A program made the position numbers and the translations under genes. From assembly GCF_041378895.1 (NCBI RefSeq), contig NZ_CP144212.1:2589501-2653500 (forward strand): a DNA stretch of 64,000 nt, read 5' to 3'. Source of the DNA: Dechloromonas sp. ZY10 (GTDB lineage: Bacteria; Pseudomonadota; Gammaproteobacteria; Burkholderiales; Rhodocyclaceae). Below, in pieces: positions 27,737 through 37,799 of this stretch (position 1 is the stretch's first letter; each line of letters opens with the position of its first letter). Under the pieces are notes generated by a model. It was not told where the DNA came from. It did no database searches and worked only from the letters and a program-made list of their open reading frames with translations.

Positions 27737-30700
27737 ATGCCTTCGACCTTGCGCCTGCGTCGCCCGCACACCCTGCGCTCCCGGCTGATGCTGGCACTGG
27801 CTCCGATCATCGGCCTGATCATCCTCGGCGGCGGCTACCTGCTGGCACTTAGCAGCAAGGACGCACTGCTGCAAGAGAAACAGCGACACCTGCTGGGAAT
27901 CACCCGAATGCTGCTGAGCGAATTACAGCGGCAAGGCGGTTATGAGCTGATCGAAACCCAGGCTGACAGCCGTAAACAGCCAGGCACGGAGCGCGTCCGG
28001 ATTCTCAACACCCAGTTGAGCGAGGCAACCGACCGGATTGCCGGGGCCTTTCCCGGTGTCGGCCTCGGTTTCTATCACCGCGAACTTGATGCGATCATCA
28101 CCTACAGCCCAAGCCGTGAATTCCGCGACAAAGTCGGCGTCCGGATCGCGTCCGATCACCCGGGCCGGGAGGTCATGACCCGGGGCGTCGCCATGGTCAG
28201 CAGCGGCCTGCAGGTACGCGGCGAAATCATGAATGCCATGACTCCGATCATTGCCGACGGGCGGGTCATGGGCTACATCTGGGCCAACGAATTGCTGGCC
28301 GACATTGACCGGCAGGTCAGTGAAATGCAGCGCAGCATTTTGGCTTACGCCTCGCTGGCACTACTGCTGACCCTGCTCGCCGTCTATCTGGTCGTACGCC
28401 GCCTGACCCGCGATGTGGCAACGATCAAGGAAGGCCTGGAGCGGATGTCGCAGGACCTTGAGCAACGAATCCCTCCCCTGCGCGGCGAATCCGGTGAAGT
28501 TGCAACCGCCATCAACAGTCTGGCAGCTTCGCTGGCCAGTTCGCGGGAACGTGAAATCGGTGCCGTCCAGAAAGCCCTGGAGCATAGCGAGGAAACCCTG
28601 AAAACCGCGATCGATGCAATTGACGCTGCCTTTGTCCTGTTCGACGCTGAAGACCGGCTGCTCTACTGCAACCAGAAATACCGCGAGTTGTTCCCCCTGA
28701 TCGCCAGCAGCCTGCACCGTGGCAACACCTATCCGCAAATGCTGCGCGCCGGGGTCTATGGGGGTGTTTTCCCGCAAGCCACTGGCTGCGAAGAAGCCTG
28801 GATTGAATTGCGCATGGCCGAACACCTGGACGGGAACCGGATTCGCGAAGAACAGATCGACAATGGCCGTTGGTTGCGCTTCATCGACCGCAGGACCGGG
28901 AGCGGGCTGTTTGTCGGGCTACGCATCGACATCACCGACCTGCAACTGGCCAAGGAAGCTGCCGAAGCGGCAAGCCGGACTAAAAACCAGTTCCTGGCAA
29001 CAATGAGCCATGAAATCAGAACCCCGATGAACGGTGTCCTGGGAATGACCGAATTGCTGCTAACTACCCGCCTCGACGCCGAGCAGCGCGAATTCGCCGA
29101 AACCGCAGCGCACAGTGCTCGCGCGCTACTGGGCCTGATCAATGACATTCTCGACTTCTCGAAAATCGAGGCTGGTCGCCTGGAGGTCGAGAACATCCCC
29201 TGCAATCTGATTGAAATCGCCGAGGAAATCGTCGAACTGCTCAATCTCCCGGCTGAGGAAAAAGGCATTGAACTGCTGGCGGATCTGGCCCCCGAATTGC
29301 CAGCGCAAATCCTCGGCGACCCCGGACGCCTGCGCCAGATCCTGCTCAATCTGCTCGGCAACGCCGTCAAATTCACGCAACAAGGCCAGGTTGTGCTGCG
29401 CATCACAGTCCTGCCGGACACCCCACCGCGCCTGCGTTGCGAAATCAGCGACACCGGCATCGGTATCGCCGCAGATGTCCAGGCTCGACTATTCCAGCCT
29501 TTCACCCAGGCCGACAGTTCGACCACCCGGGAATTTGGAGGCACCGGACTGGGCTTGTCGATTGCCCGTCGCCTGGTTGAACTGATGCAGGGCGAGATCG
29601 GGGTGACCAGCCAACCCGGACAAGGCGCCAGCTTCTGGGTGGAGTTACCGCTGCAAATCCCGCCCGGCACCACCACCGTTTCCACGGTCAACCTCGCACA
29701 ACAGCGTTTTTTCCTGCTTGAACAAAACGCCGCCGTTGCCGCCATGATTGCCGCGCATATCCGCCATGCCGGTGGGGAGCCCATCCTGCTCGACCAACTC
29801 GCCGACTGGCCTGCCGTTCTCGCGGCCCACCCGGCCCCCAGCGCGCTGCTGCTCGACTCTCGCCTCTTGCCGGGCAACCTCGCCGCATTACCGCCAGGGC
29901 TACCCTGTCTGCTGCTCACCCGCGCCGGCGAACGCTCGACATGGGAGCGCTACCGGGCAGCCGGTTTTGCCGAATGCCTGCATCGCCCACTGCGTGCAGG
30001 CGCCCTGCTCGCGGCACTAGCCCGGCTTGGCAGGCAAGCCGGCACCACCGGCACGCTCCCGGTAGCGGCTCCGGCTGAGCCCGAGTTACCCCGGCAAGAT
30101 ACCCGTCTGCTGCTGGTTGAAGACAATCCGGTCAACCAGAAAGTTGCCCTCGCACTACTCCACCGCCTCGGCTATTCGGCCGATGTTGCCGAAAACGGTG
30201 AGCAGGCACTGAACTGCCTGGCCCAACAAACCTATGGTCTGGTTCTCATGGATTGCCGCATGCCGGTCATGGATGGCTATGCGGCCACCCGCGCGATTCG
30301 CAACCAGTCCCGCCAAACCCGGCAGCCACAAATTCCGATCATCGCAATGACGGCCAATGCCATGGAAGGCGACCGGGAAGCCGCACTGGCCGCAGGCATG
30401 AACGATTATCTGAGCAAACCGGTCAATCCGCCCTTGCTTGCAGCCACCCTGCAGCGCTGGCTACAACCCCAGGACGCGCCAGTGCCGGCGGCGACCACAG
30501 CACTCCCGGGCAACCCGCAGGCAGCAGCAAGCCTGTTTTCACCCGCCCGCGTCATGGAACAATTGGGTGGCGACCTGGCGATTGCCCGCGATATTCTTGC
30601 CGAAATCCCTAGCGCGATCAGAGACGAACTCCAGCGCTGCCAGACCGCCTTGCGCCACGAAAGCCCTATCGGAGAAACCGCGATCCGCGCCGCTCATACC

Positions 30701-30898
30701 TTGAAGGGACTCTGCGCCCAAGCAGGCAGCAGCCACCTGCAACAACAGGCAGAAATACTGGAAGCACAACTGCGCGAGGGCAAAATCAATGCCAGCGAAC
30801 AGCTGCTGCATACCCTCGACGATGCGCTGGACGAACTTCAAAAAGCCATCGAATGCTGGCTCGCGGGAACTGAAACCATCATCGCCAGCGAATCCTGA
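27737..30898 (+). CDS. Hybrid sensor histidine kinase with PAS, two receivers and HPt
   Basis: A 1053-residue multi-domain kinase. Membrane helix at about 20-38, an extracytoplasmic domain to about 195, second helix near 200-220, HAMP, and a PAS-like domain (about 290-400, IDAAFVLFDAEDRLLYCNQ). The HisKA H-box FLATMSHEIRTPMNG lies near residue 425, with ATPase motifs NAVKFT, SDTGIGIA and GTGLGLSI. A degenerate receiver covers about 655-760, a full receiver with LVLMDCRMPVMDGYA follows, and an HPt domain (AAHTLKGLCAQAG, His near 986) closes the phosphorelay. A dispersed-repeat copy (29684) lies in the linker before the first receiver. No output partner is adjacent. Confidence 0.93.
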   Translation: MPSTLRLRRPHTLRSRLMLALAPIIGLIILGGGYLLALSSKDALLQEKQRHLLGITRMLLSELQRQGGYELIETQADSRKQPGTERVRILNTQLSEATDRIAGAFPGVGLGFYHRELDAIITYSPSREFRDKVGVRIASDHPGREVMTRGVAMVSSGLQVRGEIMNAMTPIIADGRVMGYIWANELLADIDRQVSEMQRSILAYASLALLLTLLAVYLVVRRLTRDVATIKEGLERMSQDLEQRIPPLRGESGEVATAINSLAASLASSREREIGAVQKALEHSEETLKTAIDAIDAAFVLFDAEDRLLYCNQKYRELFPLIASSLHRGNTYPQMLRAGVYGGVFPQATGCEEAWIELRMAEHLDGNRIREEQIDNGRWLRFIDRRTGSGLFVGLRIDITDLQLAKEAAEAASRTKNQFLATMSHEIRTPMNGVLGMTELLLTTRLDAEQREFAETAAHSARALLGLINDILDFSKIEAGRLEVENIPCNLIEIAEEIVELLNLPAEEKGIELLADLAPELPAQILGDPGRLRQILLNLLGNAVKFTQQGQVVLRITVLPDTPPRLRCEISDTGIGIAADVQARLFQPFTQADSSTTREFGGTGLGLSIARRLVELMQGEIGVTSQPGQGASFWVELPLQIPPGTTTVSTVNLAQQRFFLLEQNAAVAAMIAAHIRHAGGEPILLDQLADWPAVLAAHPAPSALLLDSRLLPGNLAALPPGLPCLLLTRAGERSTWERYRAAGFAECLHRPLRAGALLAALARLGRQAGTTGTLPVAAPAEPELPRQDTRLLLVEDNPVNQKVALALLHRLGYSADVAENGEQALNCLAQQTYGLVLMDCRMPVMDGYAATRAIRNQSRQTRQPQIPIIAMTANAMEGDREAALAAGMNDYLSKPVNPPLLAATLQRWLQPQDAPVPAATTALPGNPQAAASLFSPARVMEQLGGDLAIARDILAEIPSAIRDELQRCQTALRHESPIGETAIRAAHTLKGLCAQAGSSHLQQQAEILEAQLREGKINASEQLLHTLDDALDELQKAIECWLAGTETIIASES
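29681..29694. repeat. ACGGTCAACC repeat site in the hybrid kinase linker
   Basis: CACGGTCAACCT with GTTTC on its left; codes for STVNL between the ATPase and receiver domains, a region free to vary. Confidence 0.5.
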
Positions 30899-30914
30899 AC
30901 AGCACGCACTGGCA

Positions 30915-30940
30915 CAAAAAAGCCGGGCGGCAACCCGGCT
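30915..30940 (-). terminator. Terminator of the cytochrome c4 gene
   Basis: AGCCGGG (30921-30927) pairs with CCCGGCT (30934-30940); on the minus strand six T follow. It may also help end the convergent kinase transcript. Confidence 0.82.
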
Positions 30941-30961
30941 TCAGGCTCGATTCGGCGTAGC

Positions 30962-31567
30962 TCAGTCAAGGGTTGCGATGTACTCGGCCACCGCATGCGC
31001 CTCAAGTTCCGAGAGTTTCGAAGCGATGGTATGCATGATCGCATTATCGTTAGTCCGCTCCCGCTTGTTGAACTGCTTCAGCTGATCCTCGATATAACGC
31101 GGATGCTGGCCTGCGAGCCGCGGCAGGTGCGGCGTCCCCAACCCACGCTCACCATGGCAACTGGCACAGGAAGGAACGCCGGAAAAAGAGTTGCCACGGT
31201 TGAATACGAACTTGCCGACCCCGAGCAATTCCTGATCGGAGGCACGCCGTGCCTTACCCGGCTTGTTGGCAAAGAAAGCACCAAGCGCCTTCATTTCTTC
31301 GGGATTGAGCTCCTCGGCCTGCGGCTTCATCGTATCGCTCTTGCGCTTGCCCGACTTGAAATCGGCCAGCTGCTTGGCGATGTATTCGGAGTGTTGCCCC
31401 GCCAGCCTGGGAAACACCGGACTTGCGGACTCTCCCTCCATCCCGTGGCAAAGGAAGCAACGCCCGGAAACAATCTCTTCCGCACGCGCCAGATCAGCGG
31501 CAGCAACTGGCAGGCTGACGGTCAGCGCAGCAGCGACAACAGCAAAACGGTGTGACCAATACGACAT
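30962..31567 (-). CDS. Cytochrome c4-type diheme cytochrome
   Basis: A 201-residue periplasmic diheme cytochrome with signal peptide (VVAAALTVSLPVAAA). Two homologous halves carry heme sites CFLCH and CASCH, each followed by PRLAGQH. That duplicated plan is typical of cytochrome c4, an electron donor to terminal oxidases. It could take electrons from the sulfur-oxidation enzymes encoded upstream, but no direct link is shown. Confidence 0.92.
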   Translation of the reverse strand: MSYWSHRFAVVAAALTVSLPVAAADLARAEEIVSGRCFLCHGMEGESASPVFPRLAGQHSEYIAKQLADFKSGKRKSDTMKPQAEELNPEEMKALGAFFANKPGKARRASDQELLGVGKFVFNRGNSFSGVPSCASCHGERGLGTPHLPRLAGQHPRYIEDQLKQFNKRERTNDNAIMHTIASKLSELEAHAVAEYIATLD

Positions 31568-31655
31568 CCCCCGACCCCCAATAAAAGAAAATAATTAAAT
31601 CGTAATTTGCTTACGCCGCGCTTTCAAGTCTGCTGCCAGAAATACCCCCGTCCGA

Positions 31656-32105
31656 TCAATGCTTGCCGGTACTGCCAAAGCCACCTTCACCGCGCTCCGA
31701 CTCAGGGAATTCATCAACTACGTTAAACCCCACCTGCAACACCGGAACCACTACCAATTGGGCAATCCTCTCCAGCGGGTTGAGAACAAAATCGGCCTGA
31801 CCACGATTCCACAGCGAAACCATCAGTTCGCCTTGATAATCGCTGTCGATCAGCCCGACCAGATTACCCAGCACGATCCCGTGCTTGTGTCCCAACCCCG
31901 AACGCGGCAGGATCATCGCTGCCAGCCCCGGGTCGGCGAGATGGATCGCCATCCCGGTACGAACCAGCGTGGTCTCGCCTGGAGCCAGCGTTAGCGGCGC
32001 CTCCAGACAAGCGCGCAGGTCGAGACCGGCAGAGCCCGGAGTGGCATACTGCGGCGGCTGGTTATTAAGGCGTGAATCAAGAATTTTGACGTCGATACGG
32101 TGCAT
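31656..32105 (-). CDS. dut: dUTP diphosphatase
   Basis: A 149-residue trimeric dUTPase that removes dUTP and supplies dUMP. All five family motifs are visible, including [41 protein letters not shown] and the C-terminal [12 protein letters not shown] loop. It follows coaBC on the same strand, the usual bacterial arrangement. Confidence 0.97.
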   Translation of the reverse strand: MHRIDVKILDSRLNNQPPQYATPGSAGLDLRACLEAPLTLAPGETTLVRTGMAIHLADPGLAAMILPRSGLGHKHGIVLGNLVGLIDSDYQGELMVSLWNRGQADFVLNPLERIAQLVVVPVLQVGFNVVDEFPESERGEGGFGSTGKH

Positions 32106-32196
32106 GGTTGTCCTGCAAAAATCAGTTTAAAAATCGGAGCATCCGGTCATCAGGGTGGCCGCAAGCCACCGCCTGCAGTACCCACCCGCCAGGGCG

Positions 32197-33381
32197 TCAA
32201 GGCAACAGGCGCGCCACATGCTCGAGCAATTGCCGCGCCAGTGCTAACTTGGATGCCGGCGGCAAAGGGTGCGCGCCATTCGCATCGAACAGAACCAGGC
32301 GATTGTCGTCGCCACCGAAACCGTCCTGAATCAAATTGCCAGCAATCAACGGAATCTTCTTCTTGGCGCGTTTTTTCTGGGCGTAGTCCTCAAGATTCTG
32401 GCTCTCGGCGGCAAAGCCGACACAAAACGGGGGGGCCGGCAAAGCCGCCACCTCGGCCAAAATATCGGGGTTCTCGACCAGGCGGATCGGCGGCACACCG
32501 CCCTGGTCCTTTTTCAGCTTGTGCTCGGCGACTTCGGCAACCCGATAGTCGGCCACTGCCGCCACCGCAATGAATACATCGGCCGCAGCGGCCCGAGCCA
32601 TCACAGCGGCATGCATTTCGAGGGCACTGCGCACATTGACACGGTCAACCCCGGCCGGAGCCTGAAAAGCCACCGGCCCGGAGACCAGGGTCACCTCGGC
32701 CCCGGCAGCCCGGGCCGCGCTGGCCAGTGCGTAACCCATGCGCCCGGACGACAGGTTGGTGATCCCGCGCACGGCATCAATGGCCTCAAAGGTTGGACCC
32801 GCAGTCATCAGCACCTTCCTGCCGGCAAGAATCTTCGGCGTGAAGAAGACCCGGATTTCTTCGAGAATTTCTTCCGGCTCCAGCATTCTGCCAGCCCCCA
32901 CCTCACCGCAAGCCTGTTCGCCGCAAGCCGGCCCGAGCAAGCCAATTCCATCATCCTGCAACTGCCGGACATTGCGCTGGGTCGCCGGATTTTCCCACAT
33001 TTGCCGATTCATCGCCGGCGCCAGCAAGAGCGGACAATCGCGGGCCAAAACCATGGTCGCGAGCAGATCGTTGGCCATTCCGTGGGCAATCCGGGCGAGA
33101 AAATCAGCTGAAGCAGGTGCCACGACGATCAGGTCTGCCTGCCGTGAGAGATCGATATGTGCCATTGCATTCGGCATCCGGGCATCCCATTGATCAACAT
33201 ACACCGGCTGGCCGGACAAGCCCTGAAAAGTTGTCGGCGTCACGAAATGCGTTGCCGCCTCGGTCATCGCCACGCGCACGCTGGCCCCCGCCTTCCTGAG
33301 CAGACGCACCAGTTCCGCCGCCTTGTACGCGGCGATCCCGCCGGTCACGCCAATAACAATGCTTTTGTCATGCAAATCCAT
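32197..33381 (-). CDS. coaBC: Bifunctional phosphopantothenoylcysteine decarboxylase/synthase
   Basis: A 394-residue CoA biosynthesis enzyme. The N-terminal flavin decarboxylase half has [17 protein letters not shown], the His-containing [10 protein letters not shown] and [17 protein letters not shown]. The C-terminal synthase half has [20 protein letters not shown] and AAVADYR. The ATG at 33381 matches the conserved start; the longer frame to 33495 runs antisense into radC. A repeat copy (32641) sits in the synthase half. Confidence 0.96.
   Translation of the reverse strand: MDLHDKSIVIGVTGGIAAYKAAELVRLLRKAGASVRVAMTEAATHFVTPTTFQGLSGQPVYVDQWDARMPNAMAHIDLSRQADLIVVAPASADFLARIAHGMANDLLATMVLARDCPLLLAPAMNRQMWENPATQRNVRQLQDDGIGLLGPACGEQACGEVGAGRMLEPEEILEEIRVFFTPKILAGRKVLMTAGPTFEAIDAVRGITNLSSGRMGYALASAARAAGAEVTLVSGPVAFQAPAGVDRVNVRSALEMHAAVMARAAAADVFIAVAAVADYRVAEVAEHKLKKDQGGVPPIRLVENPDILAEVAALPAPPFCVGFAAESQNLEDYAQKKRAKKKIPLIAGNLIQDGFGGDDNRLVLFDANGAHPLPPASKLALARQLLEHVARLLP
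32641..32650. repeat. ACGGTCAACC repeat site inside coaBC
   Basis: Exact ACGGTCAACC preceded by TTGAC; codes for the VDRVN segment of the synthase half. Confidence 0.4.
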
Positions 33382-33438
33382 GCTCAAACCGCTAGAATGC
33401 AAAAGCACGAATTCTACTGGAAAGACCGGAGAAACCCT

Positions 33439-34122
33439 TTGGCAATCAGTGACTGGCCAACTGCCGAACGCCCACGCGAGCGTCTCCTCTCCCAAGGTGC
33501 TGCCGCCCTCTCCGACGCCGAACTGCTGGCAATCTATCTGCGCGTCGGCGTCCGCGGCAAAAGCGCGGTCGACCTCGCCCGGGAACTGCTGCAGCGCTTC
33601 GATGGCAACCTGGCCGCGCTGGCAAGCGCCTCACTGCCGCAATTGGCGGCAACCCCCGGCATTGGCCAAGCCAAAGCCGCACAACTCAAAGCCAGCTTTG
33701 AACTGGCCCGCCGTGCTCTCAGCCAAGAAATGGAGCAACGTGACAACCTCACCTCACCCGACAAGGTTCGCGACTGGCTACGCCTGCAACTCGCCCACCG
33801 TTCCCGCGAAGTCTTCCTGGCGCTGTGGCTGGATGCGCAAAACCGCCTGATCAGCAGCGAAGAACTGTTTACCGGCAGCCTGACGCAAACCTCGGTGTAC
33901 CCGCGCGAAGTGCTTAAATCGGCATTGACCCATAACGCTGCTGCTGTCATTCTCGCCCACAATCACCCCTCCGGCGTTGCCGAGCCTTCGAATGCTGACG
34001 AGCTGCTGACCCGCAGCCTGCGCCAGGCTCTGGCCCTGATCGATGTCCGCCTGCTCGACCATTTCATCGTTGCCGGTAACCAAGCCCCCCTTTCCTTTGC
34101 CGAACGCGGACTCCTGGCATGA
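33439..34122 (+). CDS. radC: RadC family JAB-domain protein
   Basis: A 227-residue protein with an N-terminal helix-hairpin-helix region ([17 protein letters not shown]) and a C-terminal JAB metalloprotease-like fold with HNHPSG and the downstream Asp. The name radC is historical and the role is not settled. I choose a TTG start at 33439, which gives the conserved [16 protein letters not shown] and has GGAG eight bases upstream. An ATG at 33397 would add 14 residues. Confidence 0.9.
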   Translation: MAISDWPTAERPRERLLSQGAAALSDAELLAIYLRVGVRGKSAVDLARELLQRFDGNLAALASASLPQLAATPGIGQAKAAQLKASFELARRALSQEMEQRDNLTSPDKVRDWLRLQLAHRSREVFLALWLDAQNRLISSEELFTGSLTQTSVYPREVLKSALTHNAAAVILAHNHPSGVAEPSNADELLTRSLRQALALIDVRLLDHFIVAGNQAPLSFAERGLLA

Positions 34123-34159
34123 GCCATGCGTACTGAACGAGGTTTAATCCAAATAGAAC

Positions 34160-34189
34160 TTGCACTAACCAGCAAAATACGGATAAAAT
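34160..34189 (+). promoter_or_regulatory. Probable sigma-70 promoter for rpmB-rpmG
   Basis: TTGCAC (34160-34165) and TAAAAT (34184-34189) are spaced 18 bases apart, about 37 bases before the rpmB start. Confidence 0.5.
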
Positions 34190-34225
34190 CCCGGGCTTTC
34201 TCTTAGCGAATTCTGGAGCACCATC

Positions 34226-34459
34226 ATGGCGCGAGTCTGCCAAGTCACGGGTAAAGCCCCGATGGTTGGGAACAACGTTTCCCACGCCAACAACAAAACG
34301 AAGCGCCGCTTCCTGCCGAACCTGCAGTACCGTCGTTTCTGGGTCGAAAGCGAAAACCGCTTTGTCCGCCTGCGCGTTTCCAACGCCGGCCTGCGCATCA
34401 TCGACAAGAACGGCATTGATTCCGTTCTGGCCGATCTGCGTGCCCGTGGCGAAATCTAA
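34226..34459 (+). CDS. rpmB: 50S ribosomal protein L28
   Basis: A 77-residue ribosomal protein: [20 protein letters not shown] start, then [15 protein letters not shown] and the usual basic pattern. TGGAG precedes the ATG. It is followed 17 bases later by rpmG, the standard bacterial pair. Confidence 0.98.
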   Translation: MARVCQVTGKAPMVGNNVSHANNKTKRRFLPNLQYRRFWVESENRFVRLRVSNAGLRIIDKNGIDSVLADLRARGEI

Positions 34460-34476
34460 TCAAGAGGGACTGAAAA

Positions 34477-34647
34477 ATGGCTAGCAAAGGCGGTCGCGAA
34501 AAGATCAAGCTGGAATCCACTGCGGGTACCGGTCACTTCTATACCACCTCCAAGAACAAGCGTACGACGCCTGAAAAACTGGAGTTCATGAAGTACGACC
34601 CGAAGGCACGCAAGCACGTGGCTTACAAGGAAGTTAAGCTGAAGTAA
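34477..34647 (+). CDS. rpmG: 50S ribosomal protein L33
   Basis: A 56-residue ribosomal protein ([19 protein letters not shown], then [20 protein letters not shown]). It has AGAGGGA upstream. It lacks the paired CxxC zinc motifs, so this is the zinc-independent form. Confidence 0.98.
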   Translation: MASKGGREKIKLESTAGTGHFYTTSKNKRTTPEKLEFMKYDPKARKHVAYKEVKLK

Positions 34648-34675
34648 TTCAGCCCTAGCTTCTCCAGCTTTCGAC

Positions 34676-34707
34676 AAACCCGCCTTCTCGGCGGGTTTTG
34701 TTTTTTT
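34676..34707 (+). terminator. Rho-independent terminator after rpmG
   Basis: AAACCCGCC (34676-34684) pairs with GGCGGGTTT (34690-34698), followed by a T-rich tract. Confidence 0.92.
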
Positions 34708-34738
34708 GCCCTGACGTACGCCAGGGCCCCTCCGAAAC

Positions 34739-35269
34739 TCAGTGCTTTCGCACCGACAACCAGCCAACAAAACAGAGAATTCCGGTAAACACCAACAAAG
34801 ACCAGTTTGCCAGCGACAACCCAATAAACTCCCAGTCCCGGCTACTGCAAAACCCGGTCGCCAAAAACAGCGATGGCCAGTGCATCCCCAGCCAATCGAC
34901 AAGGCGCTCCAGGACATTTGGATCGGTATAGCTACACTCCGGTGCCAGATGCGGGTAAGCCTGCATCCAGCTTTGGTAGGCTGCAATCAACCACCCCAAC
35001 GAAGTCACCGCGCCAATCAAAACCGACCACAAGGAACGCCCCCGCGGCCAGCAGACCCCCCCCAACGCCAGCCCCGCAATCAGCAGATAGAGGACTCGCT
35101 GGGCTATGCACAATGGACAAGGCGCAATCTTGACCAACTGCTGCAAAGCCATCCCGGCTGCGACCAAACCGAATACCCCAAGCCCCAGCGCGGCAAACCA
35201 GGCCCGATCGGGAACCTCGGCCAAACTCTGCAAAACCGGCCCACCCCGAGGATTATCACGTTGCTGCAT
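34739..35269 (-). CDS. dsbB: Disulfide bond formation protein B
   Basis: A 176-residue four-helix membrane protein that reoxidises DsbA and passes electrons to quinone. The first periplasmic pair is CPLC (in IAPCPLCIAQRVLY). The second loop carries cysteines in APECSYTDP and TGFCSSRD. GGAGAG precedes the ATG at 35269. It is divergent from the GGDEF/EAL gene. Confidence 0.94.
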   Translation of the reverse strand: MQQRDNPRGGPVLQSLAEVPDRAWFAALGLGVFGLVAAGMALQQLVKIAPCPLCIAQRVLYLLIAGLALGGVCWPRGRSLWSVLIGAVTSLGWLIAAYQSWMQAYPHLAPECSYTDPNVLERLVDWLGMHWPSLFLATGFCSSRDWEFIGLSLANWSLLVFTGILCFVGWLSVRKH

Positions 35270-35400
35270 AAACTCTCTCCAAGACATCAGTCTGCGCGCA
35301 AATGAGAATCGGCAAGCGAATTGCCAGCCCGCGCAACTGCCCGCATAATGCGGGCCAATAATATAAGCCGTAATGGCAAAAATAGTGGAGAAGACAATCC

Positions 35401-37554
35401 GTGCCACACCACAATCCGCACCTGCCATCCGGACAACCGGGTCGCAGTGGCAGTTCTTTGCTGGCCCTGCTTGCGGCCATTGCGCGCCTGCGACAATCCT
35501 GCTGCCACGAAGACGAACTTCTTGGCGACACCTGCCAAACCCTGGTCGATACCGGCGACTACCGGACGGCCTGCATTGCCCTGTTTCCCCCAGGACAGGG
35601 CAAGACCTATGCCGAACTCAGCGCGGCAGCAGCGAAAGATACCCCGCCGGTCGACTGGGCAAGCTTTGAAGCCTCCGGACTTGCCCACCTGATCGCCAGA
35701 ATCGAACACAACGGCGAATGCCTCGGGCTACTGGGAATCGAAAGCGCAACCGGCCTGAACGCCGACGAGCAACAGTTACTGCATATTGTTGCCGACAACC
35801 TTGCCGAATCCCTGGCCAGAATGCGGGGAGAGCGCGCCCGGAGCGGCATGGAATCAAGCCTCCGCCAGTTGTCCCGAGCCCTCGAATCGAGTTCGAACGG
35901 AGTAATGATCACCTCCTCAACCCAACTCGACCATCCGATTGTGTATGTCAATCCTGCCTTTGAGCGGATTACCGGCTATCGCCCGGACGAGGTGATCGGA
36001 ATCAGCGGCCGCTTTCTGGTCCGCGACGACCTGAACCAGAAGGGATTGAGCACGATTCGCGATGCACTGCGCAATCACCACGACGGCCACGCCATTCTTC
36101 GCAACTACCGCAAGGATGGTTCCCTGTTCTGGAATGAACTCTACATTTCCCCGGTTCGCGACGAAGCCGGGGAAATGACCACACATTTCGTCAGCATCAT
36201 CAATGATGTCACCGAACGCATCAATTACGAGCAACAACTCGCCTTCCATGCAAACCACGATACTCTCACCGGGCTGGCCAATCGTAACCTGCTCAATGAC
36301 CGGATCGGCCAGGCAATCGCCCAGGCCCGCGACGATGGACTGCTGGCAGGAGTACTGCTACTCGACCTAGACCGATTCAAGCTGGTCAATGATGGCTTCG
36401 GCCATACCCCCGCCAACGAACTCCTCAAGCACGTTGCCCAACGCCTGGGAACCTGCGTGCGCGACAGCGATACAGTCGCCCGCCTGGGCGGAGATGAATT
36501 CGTGATCGTCGTTGGCCGACTGCAGGCAGCAGATGATCTCGCCATCGTTGCGAGCAAAGTGCTGCGGGCGTTCAGCCAGCCCTTCCACCTCGAAGGCAAG
36601 GAGATATACGTGACCGCATCGATCGGCGCTGCGATTTACCCCCGCGACGGGGAGCATGGCGAAGCCCTGCTACGCAACGCCGATGTCGCGATGTACCGAG
36701 TCAAGGAGCACGGCCGCAACAACTATCGCTTCTACACGCCAGAAATGACCCATATGGCACTAGACCGCCTGGACATGGAAGGCAACCTCCGCCGCGCACT
36801 GGAACGCAACGAACTGATCGTGCATTACCAGCCGATCGTCTCGCTCAAGAGCGGTCGAATCACCGGTGCCGAAGCCCTGATCCGCTGGGAGCACCCCCGC
36901 ATCGGACGCATTCAGCCAGGTGAATTCATCCCCCTGGCCGAAGAAACCGGCTTGATCATCCCGCTCGGCCAATGGATCATCCGCCAGGTCTGCCGCGACC
37001 TGCGCGACTGGGACAGTCATGGCTTGCCGCCGCTCCGCGTCTCGATCAATCTCTCAGCCCGCCAGTTCCGGCAGGACGACCTGGTGGATACCATCAGCGC
37101 GGCTCAGCAGGAGTTCGGGATTGCAGGAGAACGACTAGGCTTCGAACTGACCGAAAGCATGATGATGCACGATCTGGAAAATACGCTGGCCACACTGCGA
37201 GATCTGCAAAATCTGGGAGCCCTGCTGTCGCTCGACGATTTCGGAACCGGCTACTCCAGCCTTTCCTACCTCAAGCGCTTTCCGATTGACGTACTCAAGA
37301 TTGACCGCTCCTTCATTCGCGACATTCATGAAAATGCCGACGATGCCGCCATCGCCCATGCCGTCATTGCCATGGGGCACCGCCTAGGCATGCGTGTCGT
37401 CGCCGAAGGCGTGGAAAATGAAGCACAACTCGGACTACTGAGGGAATACGGGTGCGACGCACTACAAGGCTTTTATTTCAGCCGCCCAGTCCCGGCCGAG
37501 GAGTTCACCCTGATGCTGCACCAAGGAAAAGCACTGGAGACTGCTGCGGAATGA
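35401..37554 (+). CDS. GGDEF/EAL cyclic-di-GMP protein with GAF and PAS domains
   Basis: A 717-residue cytoplasmic signalling protein. GAF-like N-terminus to about 150, PAS (about 165-280, HPIVYVNPAFERITGY), GGDEF domain with intact LGGDEF, then EAL domain with AEALIRWEHP, FELTESMMMHDLE, DDFGTGYSSLSYLK and KIDRSFIRD. Both catalytic signatures are complete, so it may make or break c-di-GMP; balance cannot be read. It starts with GTG at 35401, ten bases after GGAG. No membrane segment. A small gene overlaps its stop. Confidence 0.93.
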   Translation: MPHHNPHLPSGQPGRSGSSLLALLAAIARLRQSCCHEDELLGDTCQTLVDTGDYRTACIALFPPGQGKTYAELSAAAAKDTPPVDWASFEASGLAHLIARIEHNGECLGLLGIESATGLNADEQQLLHIVADNLAESLARMRGERARSGMESSLRQLSRALESSSNGVMITSSTQLDHPIVYVNPAFERITGYRPDEVIGISGRFLVRDDLNQKGLSTIRDALRNHHDGHAILRNYRKDGSLFWNELYISPVRDEAGEMTTHFVSIINDVTERINYEQQLAFHANHDTLTGLANRNLLNDRIGQAIAQARDDGLLAGVLLLDLDRFKLVNDGFGHTPANELLKHVAQRLGTCVRDSDTVARLGGDEFVIVVGRLQAADDLAIVASKVLRAFSQPFHLEGKEIYVTASIGAAIYPRDGEHGEALLRNADVAMYRVKEHGRNNYRFYTPEMTHMALDRLDMEGNLRRALERNELIVHYQPIVSLKSGRITGAEALIRWEHPRIGRIQPGEFIPLAEETGLIIPLGQWIIRQVCRDLRDWDSHGLPPLRVSINLSARQFRQDDLVDTISAAQQEFGIAGERLGFELTESMMMHDLENTLATLRDLQNLGALLSLDDFGTGYSSLSYLKRFPIDVLKIDRSFIRDIHENADDAAIAHAVIAMGHRLGMRVVAEGVENEAQLGLLREYGCDALQGFYFSRPVPAEEFTLMLHQGKALETAAE

Positions 37555-37790
37555 GCCGTAAACCGCAACTCGAATATCAACGGATTACCCGCCAGGCACT
37601 CGCAGACCATCTTGGACAACATGAAGTGCTGAGTGCCGAAGTCTGCACCGGGCTAACCGTCTATCGCTGTGCAGCCGCCGACGGCGATGGAGAAACCTTG
37701 GCCATCTCGCTTCCCGAGGGCGAAGCACTGCTCATCAGTTGTCCGGTAGCCGCCAGTGGAAAACTGGACCGCAGGCGCAAGCCCGGCTAA
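37551..37790 (+). CDS. Small protein of unknown function coupled to the GGDEF/EAL gene
   Basis: 79 residues, starting at an ATG that overlaps the previous stop (ATGA). It is hydrophilic at the start (MSRKPQLEYQRITRQALADH), then has a short beta-like region (ETLAISLPEGEALLISCPVA) and a basic end (KLDRRRKPG). No signal peptide and no family recognised. Tight coupling suggests a partner of the c-di-GMP protein or a link to the rstA-like gene 9 bases later. Confidence 0.65.
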   Translation: MSRKPQLEYQRITRQALADHLGQHEVLSAEVCTGLTVYRCAAADGDGETLAISLPEGEALLISCPVAASGKLDRRRKPG

Positions 37791-37799
37791 CATCCGCGC

